Positions 36,712-46,387 are shown, numbered from the stretch's first letter. The stretch is DNA of 64,000 nucleotides from Shewanella aestuarii (GCF_014647215.1 NZ_BMOT01000004.1:186001-250000); one strand, 5' to 3'. Notes: generated from the sequence alone by a model not told the origin. A program made the numbers and translations.

Positions 36712-36775
36712 TATAAGCTTGCATCTGAATTTGTGGTTCAGTATCTTTGCCGTCCACACGCAATAGAGACCTGTT

Positions 36776-37453
36776 ATGGCTAATTTTATCTATCAACCAG
36801 CAACCGAACCTTGGTTAGATATCCTCCATCAAGATAAAGATATTATTGTGATAAACAAACCGTCGGGTTTGTTATCTGTTCCTGGAAGAGAAGCCCAATA
36901 TCATGACAGCGTTTTTACTCGAGTGTTGCGTGATCACCCAAATGCACAAATCGTTCACCGGCTTGATATGGCTACGTCGGGTATTATTGTGCTCGCTTTA
37001 CGCAAAAATGCTGAACGAGAATTAAAGCGTCAATTTCGTGATAGAGAAACCCATAAAGTCTATTTTGCACGCGTTGCCGGTCATATGAAGCCTTCTACAA
37101 CAAGTATTGAGCTACCGCTAATTTGTGACTGGCCGAATCGACCCAAACAGAAGGTTGATCATCTTATCGGTAAACCCTCAACGACACTGATAGAAGTCAT
37201 TAGCTATGCTAAGCGTTCAACTTTAGTCAAATTAACCCCCATAACGGGTCGTTCGCATCAACTTAGAGTGCATATGATGGCGCTTGGTCATCCCATTTTA
37301 GGTGATGGTTTTTATGCTGATGCTTTGGCCAAACGCTTAGCGCCAAGATTACTACTGCATGCTGCAGAATTGTCCATCAAGCACCCTTATTCAGCTCAAC
37401 CCATGCACTTCAATATTGCACCGGCATTTATCGAGCCAGTACAAGAACAGTAA
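36776..37453 (+). CDS. rluA: tRNA pseudouridine(32) / 23S rRNA pseudouridine(746) synthase RluA
   Basis: 225-residue dual-specificity pseudouridine synthase, close to E. coli RluA throughout. W-L-D-I-L-H-Q-D-K-D, N-K-P-S-G-L-L-S-V-P-G-R, the catalytic Asp in V-H-R-L-D-M-A-T-S-G-I, P-L-I-C-D-W-P-N-R-P-K-Q-K and the C-terminal G-R-S-H-Q-L-R-V-H-M are all present. It has no S4 domain, as expected for RluA. The ATG follows GACCTGTT, a poor ribosome site. Only 64 bp separate it from the MITE. Confidence 0.95.
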   Translation: MANFIYQPATEPWLDILHQDKDIIVINKPSGLLSVPGREAQYHDSVFTRVLRDHPNAQIVHRLDMATSGIIVLALRKNAERELKRQFRDRETHKVYFARVAGHMKPSTTSIELPLICDWPNRPKQKVDHLIGKPSTTLIEVISYAKRSTLVKLTPITGRSHQLRVHMMALGHPILGDGFYADALAKRLAPRLLLHAAELSIKHPYSAQPMHFNIAPAFIEPVQEQ

Positions 37454-37522
37454 TTTTAATAGTAATAGTTTAATAAAAGACGTAAATTAGTAACCAATTG
37501 AATAAATAATAGGTGCTTTACT

Positions 37523-37984
37523 GTGGATAGTTCATTTCAACGCGACCAACTTGATAACCAAATTTTATCGGCGCTAATGGAAGATGCGCGTACCCCCTTT
37601 GCTGAACTTGCAAAACGTTTTTCTGTCAGTGCAGGAACCATTCATGTTCGCGTAGAGAAAATGAAACAGGCAGGGATTATTACTGGCGCCCAAATCAGCG
37701 TTAACCCAAAAGCTTTGGGCTATGATGTTTGCTGCTTTATCGGAATTAACTTAAAAAGTGCCGGAGACTACCCAGCAGCAATAGCAAAATTGAACGCATT
37801 AGATGAAGTAGTCGAAGCTTATTACACTACGGGTAATTACTCTATTTTTGTAAAGGTTATGTGCCAATCTATTGATGGGTTGCAACATGTATTGATAAAC
37901 CGCATCCAATCTATCGACGAAATTCAATCCACCGAAACACTTATTAGTCTGCAAAACCCTATCGTAAGGGCGGTTAAGCCTTAG
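37523..37984 (+). CDS. asnC: AsnC-type transcriptional regulator
   Basis: 153-residue Lrp/AsnC-family regulator, nearly collinear with E. coli AsnC. The helix-turn-helix is F-A-E-L-A-K-R-F-S-V-S-A-G-T-I-H-V-R-V-E-K-M (about 26-47), followed by K-Q-A-G-I-I-T-G-A. The RAM effector domain includes E-A-Y-Y-T-T-G-N-Y-S-I-F-V-K-V-M. The protein ends I-Q-S-T-E-T-L-I-S-L-Q-N-P-I. E. coli AsnC activates asnA in response to asparagine; asnA is not in this window, so the target is unknown here. The start codon is GTG. Neighbour rluA is on the same strand 69 bp away. Confidence 0.93.
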   Translation: MDSSFQRDQLDNQILSALMEDARTPFAELAKRFSVSAGTIHVRVEKMKQAGIITGAQISVNPKALGYDVCCFIGINLKSAGDYPAAIAKLNALDEVVEAYYTTGNYSIFVKVMCQSIDGLQHVLINRIQSIDEIQSTETLISLQNPIVRAVKP

Positions 37985-38218
37985 ACCAAAACAATATAAG
38001 TTAGAAAACACAGCATAAAGTACTGTAAAACTAAAATGCATAGTTTTTTCATCCACGCCATTACATTTGTTATTCAGTTGTGATAAAAATGCATATTGCA
38101 CACCATTAGTGCAACATAGGCATTATAAAAACATTACAATTACACCCCGCGACCTATCTGCAGTTTATGATAATTGCAGTAATCATTTTGAGGGTGACTT
38201 GAAAACAAGGAAGACGTT

Positions 38219-41200
38219 GTGAAGACAAAACTATCACTCGCTATTTCAGCGGCACTAATATCAGGCGCATGTTTCGCAGGCGCGGCAGATAAGTATAATA
38301 CGACCAATCAAATCAATAATGAATATGCTGGTATTCAAGCAACTAAATTGGAAAAAAGTCAGAATACTCCTTCTGCTTGGATGATAAAGCTAACATCTCA
38401 ATCAGTTTCTCAGCAAAATAGACTCTCAAATACTGATTTTTCTACCGCCTTAAACAATGTTCAACAATCTCAAGCAAAAGTATTGAGTGCTATAAACCAG
38501 TTGGATGCCAATATCCAAGTTGTGGGAAAAACCTCAAAACTGGTTAACGCTATTCTTGTTAAAGCTGATAAAAATACACTGACAACTTTATTATCAAACC
38601 CAGACGTAGCCGATATTCTGCCTATCTACGATTACCAACTTGATGTTGCTGACAGTGCCGATTATGTAACAGCAACCCCAGTTATTGAAGCAGGCATAGC
38701 GTCAGGCAAAGGCCAACGTGTTGCTGTATTAGATACAGGTGTTGACTATACGCATAAAGCTTTAGGTGGCAGTGGTGATGTTGCTGATTATCAAGCAGCT
38801 GTTGCCGCTAAATCAGAAATGCCTAACTGGCCACAAGGTAAAATTGTTGGCGGTTATGATTTCATGAATGACGATCCTAACCCAATTGATGTAAATACAA
38901 ACCATGGTACTCATGTAAGCCATTCAGTTGTAGGCATCGCTCCTGATGTTGAATTATTCGTATATTCTGTATGTAACTCAGGTTGTCCTGGATTAGCGCA
39001 ATTAAACGCACTTGAAGCAGCAATGGACCCGAATGACGATGGTGACATTTCTGATCGCGTTGACACTGTAAATATGTCTTTAGGCGGTGACTTTGGTGAT
39101 ACCAAAGGTGGTGCTGTTCAAGAACTTATTGATGAAATGGTTGAGCTTGGTGTTAACTTAGTTATTTCTGCGGGTAATGATGGCGCTTCGCCATTTGTTG
39201 TTGGCGGTCCAAGTACTTCAAACAATGCCCTATCTGTTGGTGCTATGACTCACCCTACAACAAAAGTAGGCAAGTTAGACGCAACTGCTGCAGGTGTTGA
39301 GTTAGAAGCATTTAGTGCTGGCTTTAACAAAAGCAACGTATTTGAGTTTAACCACACAAATGCACCTTTAGTATTACCAACCTCAAACTTCAATGGTTGT
39401 GCAGCTTTTACTGAAGACTTTACCGGTAAAGCGGTCATCATCGACCGTGGCGCTTGTTCATTTACAGTTAAAGTATTAAACGCTCAAAAACAAGGTGCAT
39501 CTTTCGTTATTGTTGCAAATAACGTTGCTGATGGTGGCGCATTCAACATGGGTGGTAGCGATGCTGCTGTTACCATTCCTTCGGTGATGATTTCAAAAGA
39601 AGAAGGCGATGCTATTAAAGCTGAGCTTGCAAATGGTGTAGTTGAATACTCTATTACGTCAACAGAAGTATTAACTGCTGGTGCTATTGCAACATTTACA
39701 TCACGCGGCCCTTCAATTGCTGGTACATTGAAGCCTGAAATTACCGCTCCAGGTACTGCAATTATGACTGCACACCCTGGTTTAGGTGACGGTTTAACCC
39801 CAATTAGCGGAACATCTTTCTCAAGCCCGATTACAGCTGGCGCGATGAGTATTGTTAAAGAAGCACTTCCTAACCGCAATGGCTTTGAAATTAAGGCCAC
39901 AATGATGAACTCAGCTAACTTAGATGTTACTGCTGAACCTCGTGGTTTAAATCCAGATGCTGAACTTGCACCAATTAGTTATATCGGTGCTGGTCTTGTA
40001 GACGTTCAAAAAGCAATCAACTTACCGGTTGCTGCTTGGAACAAAGATACAATGCAGGCAGCCTTAGCATTTGGTTTAGTATCGTTAACCGAAGTGACTA
40101 CTATGACTAAAACCATCACAGTTAAAAACTTCTCTAGCGACAACAAAACCTATTCATTAATGGCTGAACAACGCTTCATGAATGATAAAGATTCTGGCGC
40201 GGTTTCATTTACTTTACCTGAGTCAGTATCTATCCCAGCTGGCCAAGTTAAATCATTTGATGTAACAGTCACAATTGATCCAACTAAACTTCCAGAGTGG
40301 ACGTTAACTTCATCATACGAATTAGATGGTACAGCTGCTGAAGCATCTGATGCGTTAACCCTATCTGAATATGATGGTGCGATTAAATTTATGGATGGTG
40401 AAACCGATGCATTGCATGTGGTTTATCATATCCTACCAAAAGCTGCCGCTGCAGCATCAGTTGCGACTGAAGTGACTGAAGATGGCATTGTAAGAACATT
40501 CACCAATACTGGTGCAACAGCAATTACTGCTCCATTTAGTGTGCCTTTAACAGCAACAAGCAAAAAAGATATGTCACTGCGTCACGACCTATTAAATGCT
40601 TCTGCTGAACTTGCAGGTAGCGGTTCTTGTGATGCGGGTATTGCTATTTACAATACCTTCCAAATGCGTGATCCAATCGTTCATGCATTCGTGGCGAGCT
40701 ACAACGTAGATTATGATGTTAACAATGATGGTGTATGGGATTACACATCTAAGACCGTTAACCTTCAATGGTTTAATGACGCGTATCCTCGCTCTTTATA
40801 CGGTTTTGTAACAACTTACGGTACTTCAAGTGGTTCTTTACAGCCTGCATACCATGTTACAGGTAATGACTTTTTAACCACTAAAGCATGTTTTGAAGAT
40901 TTGGGACTTGATCAAAATAATCTAGGCGAATCAATCAATGTTCGTTTCCGCGTAGAAGAAAGTGATTGGGCACCTGTATCAACAGGCACGGGTGATGAGG
41001 TCGTGGCCTCTTTAAGTTTAGTTGGTCCAGATGCTATGGCAGGTTTGGTTGATGCTGAAGGCAATGATGTTACTGAACTTGCGCCAGGCGAAAGCGCTAT
41101 GTTAATGAGCTCAGTTGGTGATAACTCAATGGGTTATATGCTGTTATCTGAAGATGGCTCAATGTCAGTTGTTGCCAACACTACAGATGAAGGCAACTCT

Positions 41201-41842
41201 GCACCAGTAGCTGAAGATTTAGTTGTTTATGTTAATAAAGGTGCTAAGGCCGGTTTAGTATTAGGTCAAGTTGTTGCAACTGACGCAGATATGTTAACCA
41301 GCCCAATATCAGAGTTTATTGTAATAAGTTCTGACTCAAGCATGATAGCTATCGACAAAAAAGGCGTTGTAACGTTAAGTGAATCTGCAGTTATCAACCA
41401 ACAAACAGAAACAATGACAGCTTCTGTTGTCGTAATGGATACCATGGGCAACCGCTCAGAGCCTGTTACTGTGTCAGTAATGGTTAACAATACCGTTCCT
41501 ACTGTTGCTCCTACTGGAATGACAAGTACAGAGAACTTTGTTGTTACTGCTAAAGCAAATGGTAAAGATGCTGATGGTGACACGTTAACTTACGCTTGGA
41601 CTCAAACGTCTGGTACGGCTGTTACTTTCGCAAATGGTGGTTCAAGCATTAACTTTACAGCTCCTGCTGGTAACCATGTTCTTAAATTCTCTGTAGTCGC
41701 TTCTGATGGTCGTGCTGAAAGTGCACCTGGCGTTGCTACAATTACAGTGAATGCCAAAGAAGAGCCAAGCTCTGGTGGTTCAATGGGCTGGTTAACAGCA
41801 TTATTACTACCTTTAGCTGCATTACGTCGTCGTAAGCACTAA
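38219..41842 (+). CDS. Secreted subtilisin-like S8 protease with PA domain and GlyGly-CTERM
   Basis: 1207-residue exported protease. A signal peptide (1-20) is followed by an I9-type prodomain (to about 140). The S8 domain has catalytic Asp172 (V-L-D-T-G-V-D), His229 (N-H-G-T-H-V) and Ser533 (G-T-S-F-S-S-P). A PA domain is inserted (about 385-480, I-D-R-G-A-C-S-F-T-V-K). After long beta-rich regions a cadherin/PKD-like module follows, and the protein ends S-S-G-G-S-M-G-W-L-T-A-L-L-L-P-L-A-A-L-R-R-R-K, a GlyGly-CTERM signal. Such tails are processed by rhombosortase on type II secreted proteins in Shewanella and Vibrio (family knowledge). The start is GTG with AAGGAAG upstream. It is monocistronic with its own terminator. 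Confidence 0.95.
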   Translation: MKTKLSLAISAALISGACFAGAADKYNTTNQINNEYAGIQATKLEKSQNTPSAWMIKLTSQSVSQQNRLSNTDFSTALNNVQQSQAKVLSAINQLDANIQVVGKTSKLVNAILVKADKNTLTTLLSNPDVADILPIYDYQLDVADSADYVTATPVIEAGIASGKGQRVAVLDTGVDYTHKALGGSGDVADYQAAVAAKSEMPNWPQGKIVGGYDFMNDDPNPIDVNTNHGTHVSHSVVGIAPDVELFVYSVCNSGCPGLAQLNALEAAMDPNDDGDISDRVDTVNMSLGGDFGDTKGGAVQELIDEMVELGVNLVISAGNDGASPFVVGGPSTSNNALSVGAMTHPTTKVGKLDATAAGVELEAFSAGFNKSNVFEFNHTNAPLVLPTSNFNGCAAFTEDFTGKAVIIDRGACSFTVKVLNAQKQGASFVIVANNVADGGAFNMGGSDAAVTIPSVMISKEEGDAIKAELANGVVEYSITSTEVLTAGAIATFTSRGPSIAGTLKPEITAPGTAIMTAHPGLGDGLTPISGTSFSSPITAGAMSIVKEALPNRNGFEIKATMMNSANLDVTAEPRGLNPDAELAPISYIGAGLVDVQKAINLPVAAWNKDTMQAALAFGLVSLTEVTTMTKTITVKNFSSDNKTYSLMAEQRFMNDKDSGAVSFTLPESVSIPAGQVKSFDVTVTIDPTKLPEWTLTSSYELDGTAAEASDALTLSEYDGAIKFMDGETDALHVVYHILPKAAAAASVATEVTEDGIVRTFTNTGATAITAPFSVPLTATSKKDMSLRHDLLNASAELAGSGSCDAGIAIYNTFQMRDPIVHAFVASYNVDYDVNNDGVWDYTSKTVNLQWFNDAYPRSLYGFVTTYGTSSGSLQPAYHVTGNDFLTTKACFEDLGLDQNNLGESINVRFRVEESDWAPVSTGTGDEVVASLSLVGPDAMAGLVDAEGNDVTELAPGESAMLMSSVGDNSMGYMLLSEDGSMSVVANTTDEGNSAPVAEDLVVYVNKGAKAGLVLGQVVATDADMLTSPISEFIVISSDSSMIAIDKKGVVTLSESAVINQQTETMTASVVVMDTMGNRSEPVTVSVMVNNTVPTVAPTGMTSTENFVVTAKANGKDADGDTLTYAWTQTSGTAVTFANGGSSINFTAPAGNHVLKFSVVASDGRAESAPGVATITVNAKEEPSSGGSMGWLTALLLPLAALRRRKH

Positions 41843-41860
41843 TCCCAAACGTTAATTCGT

Positions 41861-41901
41861 AAAATAAAAACCAGTTGCTTAGGCAACTGGTTTTTTATTT
41901 T
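41861..41901 (+). terminator. Terminator of the S8 protease gene
   Basis: CCAGTTGC / GCAACTGG stem with a 4-nt loop, extended by A/T pairing and ending in a T-run. Confidence 0.88.
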
Positions 41902-42353
41902 AAAAATTTCAAAAAACTTAATCTTACTAATGTTGTATTCAATTCAATTTCAAATATTACCTAAACCAAACTGAGTCGGCTTTGTCTCACTCATGATGCG
42001 TGGACGATGGCAATTATGTTACTCACTGATTTCTGCTATGTAGAGCAAGGTGGTTACTGGGAACTTGTAAAGGAGTTGGACTTTAACTGCGGCATATTCC
42101 AAAGCATTAATGGCATGCTAGTCATTGAAACTGCGATTGAGTTTTATCCTCTATGGCAGAAGATTTTCCTGTGTTATTGGTTGGAACTACAGGTATTTGA
42201 AATCAGTGTGGCGTAAAATAGTTAACCCACCACCAAAAATAAGAGGATTGATTTGCAAAGAATGTGAAACAGGGCAATTGGGCAAGGTAAAGCCTCATGT
42301 AAAAAGGCTGACACGGTATTCGGTTAAAGACACATAACCCCATATTTTAGGTA
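41902..42353. other. About 450 bp without a convincing gene
   Basis: Two overlapping short frames occur (42007-42216 and 42125-42337) but neither has a ribosome site or a recognisable product, and they overlap each other in different frames. No repeat or inverted repeat of note is seen. It may be decayed DNA. Confidence 0.5.
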
Positions 42354-42380
42354 CAAAAAAACCGACTCTAAGGTCGGCTT
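42354..42380 (-). terminator. tRNA-Leu terminator
   Basis: A CCGAC / GTCGG stem followed on the minus strand by seven or eight T, starting 6 bp after the tRNA 3' end. Confidence 0.8.
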
Positions 42381-42385
42381 TGAAG

Positions 42386-42472
42386 TGGTACCAGTGGTCG
42401 GACTCGAACCGACACGCTTTTAAAGGCGGGGGATTTTGAATCCCCTGTGTATACCAATTTCACCACACTGGC
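42386..42472 (-). tRNA. tRNA-Leu (anticodon CAA)
   Basis: 87 nt with the CCA encoded. The acceptor stem is GCCAGTG / CACTGGT with one G-U pair. The anticodon arm GGGGA-TTCAAAA-TCCCC gives anticodon CAA, which reads UUG. A long variable arm and the T-loop GGTTCGAGTCC are present, as expected for class II tRNA-Leu. It is a single gene with its own promoter and terminator. Confidence 0.96.
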
Positions 42473-42511
42473 ACAATCACATAATTGAACAGTATCAATT
42501 AAGTGACCGGA

Positions 42512-42539
42512 ATTATACCCATGCTTATGACAATGGCAA
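42512..42539 (-). promoter_or_regulatory. Sigma70 promoter of tRNA-Leu
   Basis: On the minus strand TTGCCA and TATAAT are separated by 16 bp. The -10 box ends about 40 bp before the tRNA 5' end, giving a short leader. Confidence 0.7.
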
Positions 42540-42824
42540 GCCCTTTAACGAGACTTTATCAACAAAAAATACCAAGCGCTTAAAATCCAATCGTATCTTT
42601 ACCCTCGAAGACACCCACTGTCACTATTCTGACTTCAAAAAAGTGTCATGCCCATTGATTAATATGAAAGAAATACAAGTACCGTTTCCGGATAAATGTA
42701 ACAGCGATCACATTTAAACAACATCTATACCTATTTATAGAGGGGATCATTGATCGAGATCAGTTTTGTTCATTTAATTCAGCATTATGATAACTAGGAC
42801 TTCACAATTACAAGGAATTTTATC

Positions 42825-42962
42825 ATGGCATTCTGGTTAGATTTAATGTTCGGTAACCCAATTGGATTACTCTCAATGATTGTTATTTTCAGTACTTTGG
42901 GGATTATTTCTTACTTAATGTGGATGTTCGTTGTGAAGTCAGCACCAGGCAATAATGAGTAA
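42825..42962 (+). CDS. DUF3149-like 45-residue membrane protein
   Basis: A small gene with a strong ribosome site (AAGGAA, 7 nt before ATG). The product begins M-A-F-W-L-D-L-M-F-G-N-P-I-G-L-L-S. It has one transmembrane helix (I-V-I-F-S-T-L-G-I-I-S-Y-L-M-W-M-F-V-V) and ends in a short polar tail with N-N-E. L-M-F-G-N-P-x-G-L-L-S is what I associate with DUF3149, small proteins common in gammaproteobacteria and of unknown function. It stands alone and has its own terminator 70 bp downstream, which supports it as a real transcription unit. Confidence 0.8.
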   Translation: MAFWLDLMFGNPIGLLSMIVIFSTLGIISYLMWMFVVKSAPGNNE

Positions 42963-43030
42963 TTTGCTTGCTGCGTTTTCTTTGTTCTTAGTTTTTAATT
43001 GCTGTTTTTCAAGTAAAACTGAACCACTTC

Positions 43031-43060
43031 AGGGGCTAATCTAGCCCCTTTTTTATTTTT
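43031..43060 (+). terminator. Terminator of the DUF3149-like gene
   Basis: AGGGGCT / AGCCCCT hairpin with a 5-nt loop and TTTTTT. Confidence 0.88.
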
Positions 43061-43110
43061 TGTTGTTTGGTCAATCCCATATTAAAGCATTTAGTAACCT
43101 GCCTCTTCAT

Positions 43111-43722
43111 TTAAGCGGCATGTTTACGCGGTTGCACAAGCCCATTAATAAAGTGTGGTCTTGCCTTCAATAAATGTGACAATTCTTCTTGAGTCGGTTC
43201 ACCTGCCGGCAAACGCAGCACATCGCGATTTAAATAAATTCTGGCCGGCATAGAAATCTTATATTCGGCAGTAGGTCCCTGAATGGCATAGTGACGTTCG
43301 TTGCCCAGTTTTTCCAAAATATTGGTGTGCAGTAAGCTTTTTACCGCTAACTCATTTTGCGGTAACGCTAATATTGTCGCGCCCTGAAGAAAAAACTCTC
43401 TTAATAGTGCGCGCTCAGCAGGATCAAGCAACTTCACTTTCGCTTCAATGGTTTCGACGGTTCGTTTTTGGCGTAAATACTGAATAGATTCATCAGCAAT
43501 AAAGCTAACAAGTTGACTGAGGAAATATGCCGCGCCAATGATTAACCCTAATCCTATAATAAAACTGTATTGGGTTACTACTTCAGCCAAAGCCAGCTTC
43601 TCAAGTAAAGTTTGCGGGGCAAATAACAGCGCCACACATGCAATGACCAACCACAACATCACACTCATAAAAGTGCGCTTTGCATTGCTTAAGCTAATCG
43701 CTTTTATCATCACTTCTTTCAT
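43111..43722 (-). CDS. SieB-like (superinfection exclusion B family) membrane protein
   Basis: A 203-residue protein with two transmembrane helices (about 18-36 and 50-75), then a cytoplasmic part. L-D-P-A-E-R-A-L-L-R-E-F-F-L-Q-G (about 98-114) and A-V-K-S-L-L-H-T-N-I-L-E (about 125) resemble the superinfection-exclusion-B family I know from annotation. In phage lambda, SieB aborts infection by some related phages, but the chromosomal relatives are uncharacterised, and no phage genes are adjacent. A membrane protein of another role is quite possible. It is monocistronic, divergent from the sensor kinase gene. Confidence 0.65.
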   Translation of the reverse strand: MKEVMIKAISLSNAKRTFMSVMLWLVIACVALLFAPQTLLEKLALAEVVTQYSFIIGLGLIIGAAYFLSQLVSFIADESIQYLRQKRTVETIEAKVKLLDPAERALLREFFLQGATILALPQNELAVKSLLHTNILEKLGNERHYAIQGPTAEYKISMPARIYLNRDVLRLPAGEPTQEELSHLLKARPHFINGLVQPRKHAA

Positions 43723-43911
43723 ATATCACCCACAGTGTCAGAATTTTGAACGTCTATTCAGACAAAGCAAGAGTAATGCCACATTGATATATAAAAACAA
43801 TTAAAATTGAGCGGACATTTTCAGCAATAAAGAGTCCAATTAAAGGTGGATTAAAACGTTGTTATGCACTAACTTATTTATATAAGCACTTAGAATGATT
43901 AAATAAATGCC

Positions 43912-45540
43912 ATGCTAAGATTTTCTGGACAACTATTAACTAGCCCTATTGGTCGCAAGCTTATGCTTTCGATTGTGCTTTTTAGTTCTCTTATTACTCT
44001 GCTTACCACTGTTTATCAGCTCTTCAATGACTACAATGGCGATGTAAGCCGAATCGACCGAGCATTTTCTAGTATCGAGAAAGTCAATTTAGAAGTATTA
44101 GCAGCCAGTATTTGGGTGATCGATGAGCGTTTAATCAACACGCAAATAGATGGTTTAAGTCAATTACCTGACATCACCTATATCTCCATCAAAGACGATA
44201 GCGGCCAAGAATGGCAAGCAGGTAAGTATCAACAAACATCAACAATAGAAAAACAATTTGACCTCATCTATACCAATTCTAGTGATATCAAAGTCGGCAC
44301 CTTATACGTTCAGGCTGACTTAAACATCATTTATGACAGACTGTATGACAAAGCCATTTTGATTTTACTGTCAAATGCGATCAAAACCTTTTTAGTGGCC
44401 GGTTTTATTCTTTTCTTGGTATGGCTAAATATTACCCAACACCTTTTAAAACTCAGTCAATATTGCGACAGAATTAGTCTAGAAAAACCATTCGAACCCT
44501 TACAATTTGCTCATAAAGACAAAGATGAATTTGCTCTAGTCGCTAATGCTATCAACACTATGCAGCAACAAGTTCGTGCATCATTTGCTGACGTCCAAGA
44601 GTCCAAAAATGCTTTACAGAATGCATTAGAAGATCGCGAGCGCTTATTAAAGCTGGAACGCAGTTACAAAGACGAGTTAGCAAGGCAGGTTAAAGAGCAA
44701 ACTAAAGAACTAGAGCAATCTTTACTGATCCTAAAGCGTGCGCAACAAGTGTTAGTTGAGCAAGAAAAAATGGCTGCCCTTGGCGGTTTAGTTTCAGGTT
44801 TAGCCCATGAAATTAATACCCCTATCGGCATTTGCCTAACGGCAGCTAGCTCTCAGCTGTCGCATGTAGAAGATCTCATAAAACTGATCCACAGTGAACA
44901 TGCTACTTTAGAAGAAATAAACCGAATACTGGAAGAGTACCAACAAAGCTGTCAGCTGATTGTGAATAACATCACTCGCGCCAGTACCTTAATTCAAAAA
45001 TTCAAAACCGTTGCAGCCGAACAGCGACATGAAAAAAATACCCAATTTAATCTCAAACAACAACTTGAAGATATTGTTGATTCAACACAGATTATGTTTT
45101 CACCGCAGCACGTTGATATCAATATGAACGTCGACGCCGAGTTAGAGGTAAATAGTAACCTTAATCTGCTCAATCAAATTATCGGCAATATTATTTCAAA
45201 TGCTTATACCCATGCTTTCAAAGGAATAGAAGATAGTCGGATATTTATCAATGTAGCCATAGATAATGATCAGATAAACATTGAAATTCAAAACAATGGA
45301 TTAAGCATACCTAAAGAAGTGGCAGATCATATGTTTGAACCTTTCTTTACCACTACACGTAATAAAGGAGGGATTGGACTAGGATTAGCAGCAGCCTTTA
45401 ACGCGGCAACCTTAATTCACGGGAGCATTCGTTTTGAACCACTTTCTCCCTTAGGCGGACCTATGTTTATCGTCAGCTTCCCCTATACTTTGCACCCGCT
45501 ACTGAGCAATGATGATTTCACAATAGGTGAAGCTGAATAG
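43912..45540 (+). CDS. Orphan membrane sensor histidine kinase
   Basis: A 542-residue protein. Membrane helices at about 18-35 and 148-172 enclose a periplasmic sensor of about 110 residues (I-S-I-K-D-D-S-G-Q-E-W). HAMP and a long coiled coil (about 220-290, K-E-Q-T-K-E-L-E-Q-S and so on) follow. The phosphoacceptor His299 lies in G-L-A-H-E-I-N-T-P-I-G. The ATPase domain has N-I-I-S-N-A-Y-T-H-A-F (N box) and G-I-G-L-G-L-A-A-A-F-N. This form of H box and coiled coil is seen in kinases without a fused regulator. No response regulator lies nearby, so the partner is unknown. The ATG at 43912 has a weak ribosome site (AAATGCC). Confidence 0.9.
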   Translation: MLRFSGQLLTSPIGRKLMLSIVLFSSLITLLTTVYQLFNDYNGDVSRIDRAFSSIEKVNLEVLAASIWVIDERLINTQIDGLSQLPDITYISIKDDSGQEWQAGKYQQTSTIEKQFDLIYTNSSDIKVGTLYVQADLNIIYDRLYDKAILILLSNAIKTFLVAGFILFLVWLNITQHLLKLSQYCDRISLEKPFEPLQFAHKDKDEFALVANAINTMQQQVRASFADVQESKNALQNALEDRERLLKLERSYKDELARQVKEQTKELEQSLLILKRAQQVLVEQEKMAALGGLVSGLAHEINTPIGICLTAASSQLSHVEDLIKLIHSEHATLEEINRILEEYQQSCQLIVNNITRASTLIQKFKTVAAEQRHEKNTQFNLKQQLEDIVDSTQIMFSPQHVDINMNVDAELEVNSNLNLLNQIIGNIISNAYTHAFKGIEDSRIFINVAIDNDQINIEIQNNGLSIPKEVADHMFEPFFTTTRNKGGIGLGLAAAFNAATLIHGSIRFEPLSPLGGPMFIVSFPYTLHPLLSNDDFTIGEAE

Positions 45541-45586
45541 GATTAAAGTGCATCAATTCACAAAATAAATTAATGCACTTTAATCA

Positions 45587-46387
45587 CTATTTGGCAGCTA
45601 ACTTGGCTAACACTCGACTTGCGGCCATAAAACCAAAGGTGCCTGTTACCATGGTGACAGCGCCAAAACCTGACGCACAATCCATTCTCATACTTCCTTC
45701 AGCTGTAGCTTTGGTCGCACACACACTACCGTCAGCTTGCGGATAAACTAAATGCTGCGTTGAAAAAACAGCATCGATAGCAAAGCGTCGTTGAACATTC
45801 TTACTAAATCCGTATTCTTTGCGTAATATACTGCGCACCTTTGCCAATAATGGATCTTGTACTGTTTTGGCTAAATCAGTCACTTGAATTTGACTAGGAT
45901 CTGTTTGCCCACCTGCTCCACCAATAGTGACCAAGGGGATTTTATTGCGCTTACAATGGGCTATTAATGCCGCTTTTTGTTTTACTGCATCAATACAGTC
46001 AACGACATAACTAATAGTTTTGTGTCCTACCTCCTGACGGGGAAAATAATCATCAAGATTATCTAATGTCACAAAGTCTTCAATTTCATTGACTTGACAT
46101 TCTGGGTTGATTGACAAAATACGTTGTGCCATGACTTCAACTTTTGACTGCCCTATTGTTTGCGCGATGGCATGAATTTGACGATTGGTATTAGTGACAC
46201 AAATATCATCTAAATCGATGAGGGTGATTTGACCTATACCACTTCTAGCAAGTGACTCGGCAACCCAGGTGCCCACGCCACCAATCCCGACAATAACAAC
46301 ATGTGCCTCAGCAAAGGTATTCAGTGCCGCTTGTCCATACAAACGACCAATACCCGCAAATCGATTTACATATGCTTCTGACAACAT
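45587..46387 (-). CDS. tcdA: tRNA threonylcarbamoyladenosine dehydratase
   Basis: 266-residue E1-like enzyme (formerly CsdL/YgdL) that cyclises t6A37 of tRNA to ct6A using ATP. The nucleotide loop V-V-I-V-G-I-G-G-V-G-T-W-V-A-E (about 30) is followed by A-R-S-G-I-G-Q-I-T-L-I-D-L-D-D, N-T-N-R-Q-I-H-A and D-C-I-D-A-V-K-Q-K. Length and motifs match E. coli TcdA. In E. coli it works with the CsdA-CsdE sulfur system; those genes are not in this window. It is convergent with the sensor kinase gene. Confidence 0.95.
   Translation of the reverse strand: MLSEAYVNRFAGIGRLYGQAALNTFAEAHVVIVGIGGVGTWVAESLARSGIGQITLIDLDDICVTNTNRQIHAIAQTIGQSKVEVMAQRILSINPECQVNEIEDFVTLDNLDDYFPRQEVGHKTISYVVDCIDAVKQKAALIAHCKRNKIPLVTIGGAGGQTDPSQIQVTDLAKTVQDPLLAKVRSILRKEYGFSKNVQRRFAIDAVFSTQHLVYPQADGSVCATKATAEGSMRMDCASGFGAVTMVTGTFGFMAASRVLAKLAAK

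Noticed and set aside
38219..41842. Long antisense frames inside the S8 protease gene
   Set aside because: They are antisense shadows caused by codon bias of a long gene and have no start signals.
42007..42337. Short frames after the S8 protease gene as coding
   Set aside because: Two frames overlap in different phases, no ribosome site is seen, and the products look unlike proteins.
42436..42717. 93-codon frame overlapping the tRNA-Leu gene and its promoter
   Set aside because: It runs over the tRNA and its promoter on the opposite strand, so it is a by-chance frame.
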